A stretch of 36,431 nt of DNA from Dehalococcoidales bacterium. Lineage in GTDB: Bacteria; Chloroflexota; Dehalococcoidia; Dehalococcoidales; RBG-16-60-22. Shown in pieces: positions 30,898-36,431 of this stretch. Under the pieces are notes generated by a model, which was given only the letters and a program-made list of their open reading frames with translations, searched no databases and was not told the DNA's origin. Position numbers and translations under genes: made by a program. Location of the stretch: the NCBI GenBank assembly GCA_030628245.1, contig DAOVRI010000001.1, positions 1 through 36,431 on the forward strand, in the 5' to 3' direction. Every line of letters starts with the position of its first letter. The stretch's first letter is position 1.

Positions 30898-32082
30898 TTA
30901 TTTCTGAGTGGTATATTCTTCTATCAGAGACTTCCAGGTCGCGAGGACCCTGTCGGTAACCTCTTCGCTGTAACCCAGGTCATGACACATATCTGCCCAG
31001 GTAGGAAACGCGTATGTTACAGCTGCTTCATCCCACAGGGCCGACTGCTCCGGGGTGGGGGTGTTGATAGTGATGCCCGATTCTATAATAGCGGGTTCAC
31101 TATGTACGGTCTCGTCATACATACCCTGGGCGCATACTATCAAGGCATCTTCCCAAGTAGCATCGAATATCGCCTGGTCTTCCGGCGGCAGGGAGTCATA
31201 GAATTCGTGGCTCGTCAGGATGAGCAGGGTCCCGGCGCCGAAGGTCTGTTTCAAGATGTAGTCACAAAGTTCGAACATGTTGTAAGGGCCTATCATGGCA
31301 TAGGTCATGATAGCGGCATCGGTTACCCCTTTCTGCATGTTATCGTACGCCTGAGGAGGTATCTGGAAGACGCCGGCAGCGCCGAAAGCACTCATCATAT
31401 CTGCCAGAGCGCCCAGTGCCCCGCCGACCTTGAGGCCTTCAAGGTCTTCCGGCACGATTACCTCTTTATTCGCACTAATAAGGTAACCCGGGTCTATTGC
31501 AAGGGCTTTAATCAAATGATAGGGTTCGAACTCGGCTGCAACTTCCGGTACCTTATAGAATTCTTTCACGGCATCGAATGATGCGAGGAACTCCTCCATG
31601 CTAACACCCTTCTTGTGAAACGACAGCGTGGGGAGATCGCCAACCGCGGCTAATGGGAAATCGGCCATTTTGCTTCCGGTAGAGGTCATGACGATTTCAC
31701 AGACACCTTGTTTTACCGCGTCCAGAGAGCCTGCATCGTCTAATAAGGCCGAAAATCCATAAGTCTCCACGATGTAGCGACCGTCCGTCCGTTTCTCAAA
31801 CTCATCCGCCCACCACTCGTAGCCCACACCTACGGCTGAAAACGGGGGCATCGTGTAGTTAAATTTAATCGTCCTGACCTCTGGCGCTGGTGCTGGTTCC
31901 GGTGCCGGAGCTGGTGCTGGCTTTTCTGGTTCCGGAGCTGGTGCTGGAGCTGGTGCTGGCTTTTCCGGTGCTGGTGCTGGTGCCGGGGCTGGTGCCGGGG
32001 CTGGCTCGGCACAGGCAGACAGTAGCAGCGATGCCAGTAAAACTACAGTGAGTACTGCAATCATCCAGTTTCTTTTCTTCAT
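30898..32082 (-). CDS. dctP: TRAP transporter solute-binding lipoprotein (DctP family)
   Basis: This 394-residue extracytoplasmic solute-binding protein of a TRAP transporter captures an organic acid for the DctQ/DctM permease. The signal peptide ends LLLSAC, with Cys24 as the lipidated residue. Residues 25-69 form an Ala/Pro/Glu/Lys linker. The DctP domain (about 70-394) contains the family region GLKVGGALGALADMMSAFGA followed by QIPPQAYDNMQKGVTDAAIM. The usual ligand-binding Arg in the GLKxR motif is replaced (GLKVGG), which hints at a different ligand or binding mode than simple C4-dicarboxylates. It is monocistronic on the minus strand, divergent from dctQM. AAAGGAGGAAAA lies before the ATG, and a short upstream frame overlaps the start. 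Confidence 0.88.
   Translation of the reverse strand: MKKRNWMIAVLTVVLLASLLLSACAEPAPAPAPAPAPAPEKPAPAPAPAPEPEKPAPAPAPEPAPAPEVRTIKFNYTMPPFSAVGVGYEWWADEFEKRTDGRYIVETYGFSALLDDAGSLDAVKQGVCEIVMTSTGSKMADFPLAAVGDLPTLSFHKKGVSMEEFLASFDAVKEFYKVPEVAAEFEPYHLIKALAIDPGYLISANKEVIVPEDLEGLKVGGALGALADMMSAFGAAGVFQIPPQAYDNMQKGVTDAAIMTYAMIGPYNMFELCDYILKQTFGAGTLLILTSHEFYDSLPPEDQAIFDATWEDALIVCAQGMYDETVHSEPAIIESGITINTPTPEQSALWDEAAVTYAFPTWADMCHDLGYSEEVTDRVLATWKSLIEEYTTQK
31876..32010 (-). repeat. Low-complexity Ala-Pro-Glu-Lys coding repeat in dctP
   Basis: Forty-five codons after the lipobox encode mostly alternating Ala-Pro, interrupted by Glu-Lys-Pro and Glu-Pro. On the plus strand this appears as runs of GGTGCTGGAGCT-like units. 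It acts as a stiff tether between the membrane anchor and the binding domain, and its near-identical units make its length prone to change by slippage. Confidence 0.8.
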
Positions 32083-32138
32083 TTTTCCTCCTTTTCAGTT
32101 AAGTTAAAATTTATATAGCTGCTCACACGGCTATACAT
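32079..32138 (-). CDS. Candidate 19-residue upstream frame overlapping dctP start
   Basis: On the minus strand an ATG at 32138 opens a frame (MYSRVSSYINFNLTEKEEK) whose TGA overlaps the dctP start codon as ATGA. It is preceded by AAAAGGAGGTG, though 13 nt away, a little long for a Shine-Dalgarno spacing. It contains the dctP ribosome site near its end. It could give translational coupling or leader control of dctP, or be chance. No similarity is recognised. Confidence 0.25.
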   Translation of the reverse strand: MYSRVSSYINFNLTEKEEK

Positions 32139-32209
32139 TTACACTTCAACACCTCCTTTTGCTAGATTTAAATTTAAAAATAGAATGGATATGTTAAGTT
32201 AATTCACAC

Positions 32210-32237
32210 TTTATAATTTATTTCCTATTTCTGTCAA
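32210..32237 (-). promoter_or_regulatory. Sigma70-type promoter of dctP
   Basis: On the minus strand a perfect TTGACA (32232-32237) and TATAAA (32210-32215; 5 of 6) are spaced by 16 bp. It would produce a leader of about 125 nt before dctP. Confidence 0.55.
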
Positions 32238-32362
32238 CCCCTATTCAGCCTCCTGTGTAAATAGCATCGTAAAATTCGAAAAATACGTATGGTACAATCT
32301 GAGAGAGGTAGGGGGGTAGGGTATACGTGACCGGGCTGCCATCGCAGAAGTTGCAGGAGGTC

Positions 32363-32392
32363 TTGCTTATTTTATGGGGCGGGGTGTATAAT
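32363..32392 (+). promoter_or_regulatory. Possible promoter of dctQM
   Basis: A perfect TATAAT lies at 32387-32392, with a weak TTGCTT (32363-32368) 18 bp upstream. The leader to dctQ would be about 200 nt. The poor -35 box suggests dependence on an activator, if it is used. Confidence 0.35.
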
Positions 32393-32598
32393 TTCGTCAA
32401 CCAGCCAATTTATGTATTTTAGCAACAAGAAATGAGGTATATCAGTATATAAAAAAATATGAAGAGGCTTTACCTGTCACTGCGTAATCCGTCCCCCGGT
32501 GACGTTGAATATTCTTAGTCTACTTAGTATATTAATGAGGAACTCTGCTATATTCTCCCAGCCCGACCCGTCCAATAACATGCGATACAGGAGGTGAG

Positions 32599-33126
32599 TT
32601 GCTACAGCAAGAGGAGCGAGTATTATTACGACATGGTAAGGTAATACTGATAATTAGCAGGGTGATGGCGGTAATTGCGGCCGGAGTGCTCGGTGTCATG
32701 ATGATTCTCACCGTTGCCGATGTAGCCGGCCGCAATCTTTTTCTTAAACCGATAGAGGGTACCTACGAACTAGTCGGCATTATGCTGGTGATAGCCGGCT
32801 CCCTGGGGCTGGGCTATTGCCAGCTTAATCTGGGGAATATCAGGATTACGGTATTATCTGACCTCTTCTCCGCCAGAGGGCAAGCTATCATTTTTCTCGT
32901 TGCTTATATTATAGCCGCCGTGACAACCGGCATGGTATGCTGGCAGGGGGGAATAAGAGCCTGGGACTATATCTTTAAAACGCTTGGCGGTATTATAGTA
33001 ACTTTACGTTTACCGTTATGGCCCTTCATGATGCTGCTGGCTGTAGGTTTCGGCTGGGCATGTATAATATTTCTGATTGATATTTATCTCACGGCTAAAG
33101 AGGTATTCAGGCATGGGTCAGACTGA
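32599..33126 (+). CDS. dctQ: TRAP transporter small permease (DctQ family)
   Basis: This 175-residue small integral membrane subunit of a TRAP transporter starts at TTG 32599, 4 bp after AGGAGG. Four hydrophobic segments are seen at about residues 17-40, 58-77, 95-117 and 139-162, as expected for DctQ. The motif ADVAGRNLFLKPIEGTYELV between helices 1 and 2 is characteristic of the family. It pairs with the following large permease, whose start overlaps its end by 14 bp, giving translational coupling. The binding protein is on the opposite strand. Confidence 0.88.
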   Translation: MLQQEERVLLRHGKVILIISRVMAVIAAGVLGVMMILTVADVAGRNLFLKPIEGTYELVGIMLVIAGSLGLGYCQLNLGNIRITVLSDLFSARGQAIIFLVAYIIAAVTTGMVCWQGGIRAWDYIFKTLGGIIVTLRLPLWPFMMLLAVGFGWACIIFLIDIYLTAKEVFRHGSD

Positions 33127-34408
33127 AGTAGGTTTAATCGGCATAGCCGTTCTTTTGGTAATCCTGATAATGGGAGTGCATGTCGGTTTTGGTTTAATTC
33201 TCATCGGTTTTATCGGTTATGGGATCATAGGCGGCTTTCAGGGCGCCATTGCCAATCTGGCCATACTGCCGTTTGATAGACTGAACAATTACCATTTTGC
33301 CGTGCTGCCGCTCTTCCTGCTTATGGGCTCATTCGTCGCTAATAGCGGTGTAGGCAGGGAGGCATATGAGATGGCCCGTTCCTGGCTCGGGCATCTGAAA
33401 GGCGGCCTGGGTATGGCCACGGTTTTTGCCTGTGCAATGATTGCCGCCTGTGCCGGTACCAGCGCCGTCGGTGCGATACTCATGGGCCAGGTGGCTTACC
33501 CGGAGATGAAAAAAATGGGGTATAGTAGACAGTTAGCCTCCGGGTGTATCGCGGCCGGGGGCACCATGGGGATTTTGATACCGCCGAGCATGGGGTTTGT
33601 CCTTATCGGTATCCTCACGGAGTTGTCTATCGGCAAGCTTTTTATCGCCGGGATAATACCCGGTGTTCTCGAGGCTTTATTTTATGTGCTAACCATTTTC
33701 CTCTTGTGCAGGTTTAATCCGAAACTGGCCCCGGCATCGTTTAAAACGACCTGGAGAGATAAGGTGTTTTCCCTGAAGCTTACCTGGCCGGTAGTCCTTC
33801 TCTTTATCCTGATAATGGGAGGTATTTACGGCGGCATCTTTACACCAACAGAGGCCGGCGGCATCGGAGCCTTCGGGGCGCTGGTTATCGGTCTGGCCAA
33901 GAGAAAGCTAGGCCTTCACGGCGTCTGGGACTCCCTGATGGAGTGCGCGAGGTTGGTCGCCATGATTGTCGTCATGCTGATTGGCGCCTATATGTTTAAT
34001 GCCTTCCTAGCCATTACCCAGATTCCAACTACCATCAGTGAGTTTATCTCAGGACTGCCGGTACCACCTCTGGTTATCCTGGTTGCTGTCCTCATCTTTT
34101 ATATTATATGCGGCATGTTCTTTGATGTTCTTGCCGTACTTATCCTCACCATTCCTATCATGTACCCCTTGATGGAATCGCTGGGGTTCGACCTGATATG
34201 GTACAGCGTGCTCATGGTAAGGATTATCGAGATAGGAATGGTCACGCCGCCTTTCGGCATTAACCTGTTTATCCTTACCGGAGTTATTAATGAGCCTCTT
34301 GGCGTCCTCTACCGCGGTATAATACCATTCGTCATTGCCGACATATGCCATGTTGCCCTGCTGGTGGCTGTTCCTTCGCTCAGCACTTTCTTACCCAGTC
34401 TGATGTGA
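33113..34408 (+). CDS. dctM: TRAP transporter large permease (DctM family)
   Basis: The protein has 431 residues from the ATG at 33113, which overlaps the dctQ stop and has AAAGAGG upstream. It is the transport-channel subunit that moves substrate with sodium or protons. It has about a dozen hydrophobic helices. Family blocks include the AACAGTSAVGAILMGQVAYPEM region, GGTMGILIPPSMGFVLIG (the conserved hairpin with IPPS), GGIFTPTEAGGIGAFGALV, and the C-terminal GMVTPPFGINLFIL. Full length, with no sign of damage. A terminator follows 37 bp after the stop. Confidence 0.93.
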   Translation: MGQTEVGLIGIAVLLVILIMGVHVGFGLILIGFIGYGIIGGFQGAIANLAILPFDRLNNYHFAVLPLFLLMGSFVANSGVGREAYEMARSWLGHLKGGLGMATVFACAMIAACAGTSAVGAILMGQVAYPEMKKMGYSRQLASGCIAAGGTMGILIPPSMGFVLIGILTELSIGKLFIAGIIPGVLEALFYVLTIFLLCRFNPKLAPASFKTTWRDKVFSLKLTWPVVLLFILIMGGIYGGIFTPTEAGGIGAFGALVIGLAKRKLGLHGVWDSLMECARLVAMIVVMLIGAYMFNAFLAITQIPTTISEFISGLPVPPLVILVAVLIFYIICGMFFDVLAVLILTIPIMYPLMESLGFDLIWYSVLMVRIIEIGMVTPPFGINLFILTGVINEPLGVLYRGIIPFVIADICHVALLVAVPSLSTFLPSLM

Positions 34409-34444
34409 CCTGTTACTCTCCCAAGAGATACCCGTTTTTAAAGC

Positions 34445-34490
34445 TAAAATCCCTCGAATCGATAAAGAGATTTCGGGGGATTTTACTTTT
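34445..34490 (+). terminator. Intrinsic terminator after dctM
   Basis: A 14-bp stem pairs 34445-34458 with 34472-34485 (one G-U pair) around a 13-nt loop, with AUUUUACUUUU at its 3' side. It closes the dctQM unit before the AOR promoter. Confidence 0.8.
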
Positions 34491-34502
34491 ATACCGACCA
34501 GG

Positions 34503-34531
34503 TTGATAGCAGGGCCCATCACGAGTAGAAT
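34503..34531 (+). promoter_or_regulatory. Sigma70-type promoter of the AOR-family gene
   Basis: TTGATA (34503-34508; 5 of 6) and TAGAAT (34526-34531; 5 of 6) lie 17 bp apart. The predicted leader to the ATG at 34570 is about 30 nt. Confidence 0.55.
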
Positions 34532-34569
34532 ATAGACATATTTCGGGATTGACCATGAAAGGAGCTTCA

Positions 34570-36384
34570 ATGACTGGAGGATACATGGGGAAACTCCTGT
34601 TCGTGAATCTCTCCACCGGAGAGATGAAAGAGGAGACGCCAAACGAAAGCCTGTGCCGGGATTTCATCGGGGGTTACGGCATCGGGGCCAGGATTCTTTA
34701 TAGTCGGCAGAGAGGTGGCGTAGACCCCCTGGGACCGGAAAATACTCTCGGCCTGATTACCGGCCCGCTCACCGGTACTCCGGCCACTCTTGGCTGCCGT
34801 TATGTAGCCGTGGCGAAATCACCCCTTACCGGCGGCTGGGGCGATGCCAATTCCGGAGGTCAATTCGGACCTTACCTTAAATTTGCCGGCTACGACGGGG
34901 TATTCTTTACCGGCGTTTCTGAAAAGCCGGTTTGCCTTTATGTCAACAATGGTAAAGCCGAACTGAGAGAGGCCACTCATATCTGGGGAAAGAGTACCTT
35001 CGAAACCGATGATACGCTGCAGGCCGAATACGGTAAGGCTGCCAGGTTCGTCAGCATCGGTCCGGCCGGTGAGAAACTCTCCCTCGTATCCTGCCTTATG
35101 AACCATGGAGGCGACGCCGCCGGGCGCTCAGGACTGGGGGCGGTCATGGGTTCCAAAAAGCTGAAGGCGGTGGTGGTAAAGGGAGATATGAAGGTCCCCG
35201 TAGCCGATATCGAAAGGGCCAACCGGGCGAGGCAGGAGCATATAGCCGAGATAAAGGGGCCCGGCCTCGAAATCTTTCACAAGTACGGCACCGGCGTACA
35301 TACCGACGAATCGGTCCATAGCGGCGACACGCCCGTGAAGAACTGGGGTGGCGTCGGTGTCATTGAACTACCCGATGTCTCCGGTTTTAACAAGGACCTG
35401 ATTGCCGCCAACGTGGAGAGCCGAACCGGCTGCTGGCACTGTCCCGTAGCCTGCCGCGGCACGCTCAAGGCGGGCGCCGGCGATTATAAATACCCGGCCG
35501 GCACTCATCGGCCGGAATACGAAACCATGGCCGCTTTCGGAGCGATGTGCTGTAATAATAACGCCGAGGCGATAGCCATGGCGAACCACGTCTGCAATAG
35601 CTACGGACTGGATACTATCTCCACCGGCACCATTATCGCCTTCGCCATGGAATGTTATGAGCACGGCATTATCTCCAAGAAAGATACGGACGGCATTGAG
35701 CTTACCTGGGGCAACCACCGGGCTATGGTAAAGTTGACCGAGAAGATAGCCCGGCGGGAGGGCTTCGGTGATGTCCTCGCCGACGGAGTCAGGGTTGCCG
35801 CCGGGAAAATCGGCAAGGCCGCCGAACAATATGCGGTACAAATCGGTGGGCAGGAACTCGGCCTGCACGACCCCAAGTTCGATTTCCCGTTTTTCAGGGG
35901 TAAGCCGACCGCTGCCAGGTACCAGATGGACGCAACCCCCGGCCGGCACACGGCTGGCTTCGGACCCAGCCAGTTTCTGGACCATGTAGTTAATGCCGCC
36001 GGATTCTGCCTGCACAGTGATACCCTTGTGGCTGAGCCCGGCAGGTATCTGGCGGGATTTATCAGCGCCGTGACCGGTTGGGAACGTTCCGCGGATGAGC
36101 TGCTCAAATACGGCGAGAGGATTGCCAATATAAGGCATGTCTTCACCCTGCGCGAAGGTATTAACCCTCGGAAGCTCAGGGTGCATGGCCGGATAATCGG
36201 TCGCCCTCCCCATAAAGAGGGCCCGCTGGCCAGTGTATCATCAGATATTGAGACGCAGATAGACGAGAACCTTGACGCCCTCGACTGGGACCGCGTAACC
36301 ACGAAACCGAGTAAGAAAAAACTCCTGGAACTGGGCCTGGATGATGTAGCCGAGGAGCTATGGCCCCCGCAGGGTACTCCTTGA
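34570..36384 (+). CDS. aor: Aldehyde:ferredoxin oxidoreductase family tungsto/molybdoenzyme
   Basis: The protein has 604 residues from the ATG at 34570, chosen because AAAGGAG lies 5 bp upstream and the family begins GYxGKxLxVDLS; an in-frame TTG at 34549 would add seven residues. AOR enzymes oxidise aldehydes to acids with ferredoxin, or run in reverse, using a tungsten bis-pterin and one [4Fe-4S] cluster. Cluster ligands are Cys288, Cys291, Cys295 (GCWHCPVAC) and Cys480 (AAGFCLHSD). The pterin-binding N-terminal domain shows GGWGDANSGGQFGPYLK. The family also includes BamB, the active-site subunit of class II benzoyl-CoA reductase, but no other Bam subunit is seen, so I leave the substrate open. 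It has its own promoter after the dctM terminator. Nothing is recognisable in the last 47 bases of the window. Confidence 0.9.
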   Translation: MTGGYMGKLLFVNLSTGEMKEETPNESLCRDFIGGYGIGARILYSRQRGGVDPLGPENTLGLITGPLTGTPATLGCRYVAVAKSPLTGGWGDANSGGQFGPYLKFAGYDGVFFTGVSEKPVCLYVNNGKAELREATHIWGKSTFETDDTLQAEYGKAARFVSIGPAGEKLSLVSCLMNHGGDAAGRSGLGAVMGSKKLKAVVVKGDMKVPVADIERANRARQEHIAEIKGPGLEIFHKYGTGVHTDESVHSGDTPVKNWGGVGVIELPDVSGFNKDLIAANVESRTGCWHCPVACRGTLKAGAGDYKYPAGTHRPEYETMAAFGAMCCNNNAEAIAMANHVCNSYGLDTISTGTIIAFAMECYEHGIISKKDTDGIELTWGNHRAMVKLTEKIARREGFGDVLADGVRVAAGKIGKAAEQYAVQIGGQELGLHDPKFDFPFFRGKPTAARYQMDATPGRHTAGFGPSQFLDHVVNAAGFCLHSDTLVAEPGRYLAGFISAVTGWERSADELLKYGERIANIRHVFTLREGINPRKLRVHGRIIGRPPHKEGPLASVSSDIETQIDENLDALDWDRVTTKPSKKKLLELGLDDVAEELWPPQGTP

Positions 36385-36431
36385 TTTGGGTTTAGATAAT
36401 ATTCCTTACTTCTATGCGAGAAGGGAGAAAG

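Larger units (their letters stand above)
32083..32598. other. Divergent intergenic region between dctP and dctQ
   Basis: This 516-bp AT-rich spacer carries a leftward promoter for dctP (32210-32237), a possible rightward promoter for dctQM (32363-32392), and a possible 19-codon upstream frame before dctP. I see no further gene and no clear long inverted repeat. It is large enough for a shared regulatory region. Confidence 0.55.

Noticed and set aside
31880..32010. Possible CRISPR or tandem DNA repeat
   Set aside because: The repeated GGTGCTGG-like units encode the Ala-Pro linker of the DctP lipoprotein in frame. There are no regular spacers.
34570..36384. Assignment of the AOR-family gene as BamB of class II benzoyl-CoA reductase
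   Set aside because: The cluster cysteines are shared by all AOR members, no BamC-I homologue is seen, and the protein is nearer the usual AOR length. The window ends just after, so BamB is not excluded but cannot be supported.

Overview
The window reads as a bacterial chromosomal segment carrying a dense anaerobic catabolic gene cluster. Bacterial origin is supported by Shine-Dalgarno sites before most genes, several sigma70-type promoters (TTGACA/TATAAT with 16-18 bp spacing), lipobox signal peptides and intrinsic terminators. An anaerobic lifestyle is inferred from a 4-hydroxybutyryl-CoA dehydratase-type enzyme, an aldehyde:ferredoxin oxidoreductase (AOR) family protein, a molybdopterin transhydroxylase-like protein and heterodisulfide-reductase-like CCG Fe-S proteins. 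The Ala/Pro linker after the lipobox of the TRAP binding protein and the gene mix recall uncultivated Chloroflexota (Dehalococcoidia) or other anoxic-sediment bacteria. That assignment is only a guess. There is no rRNA, tRNA, transposase, integrase, CRISPR array or recognisable transcription factor.

Layout. Plus strand 442-8799: a DUF35 Zn-ribbon protein and its thiolase-like partner, a terminator, two adjacent acyl-CoA dehydrogenases, an M24 peptidase-like protein, a soluble fumarate-reductase-like flavoprotein and a family I CoA-transferase. Plus strand 8936-20222, starting at a good promoter: a three-gene flavoprotein / CCG Fe-S / flavoprotein module (module A), a 4-hydroxybutyryl-CoA dehydratase family protein, an iron-type alcohol dehydrogenase, an alpha/beta hydrolase, a large molybdopterin oxidoreductase resembling pyrogallol-phloroglucinol transhydroxylase, and UbiX. 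Minus strand 26789-20234: a second flavoprotein / CCG Fe-S / flavoprotein module in the same order (module B), a methylmalonate-semialdehyde-dehydrogenase-like enzyme and a ferritin-like protein. Then come a chagasin-like lipoprotein (plus), a UROD-like protein followed by UbiD (minus), a TRAP transporter split over divergent transcripts (dctP minus, dctQM plus), and an AOR-family gene with its own promoter (plus).

How the genes may work together (inference). The TRAP system would import an organic acid. UbiD, with prenylated FMN made by UbiX, would decarboxylate an aromatic or unsaturated acid. The transhydroxylase-like molybdoenzyme and AOR protein would handle hydroxylated or aldehyde/acid intermediates. 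The CoA-transferase, dehydratase, alcohol dehydrogenase, acyl-CoA dehydrogenases and thiolase/DUF35 pair would process CoA-bound products. The two GlcDEF-like modules would oxidise hydroxy-acid or alcohol intermediates and pass electrons through Fe-S clusters. The most unusual feature is this duplicated module, one copy of which has lost most ligands of one of its two CCG sites.
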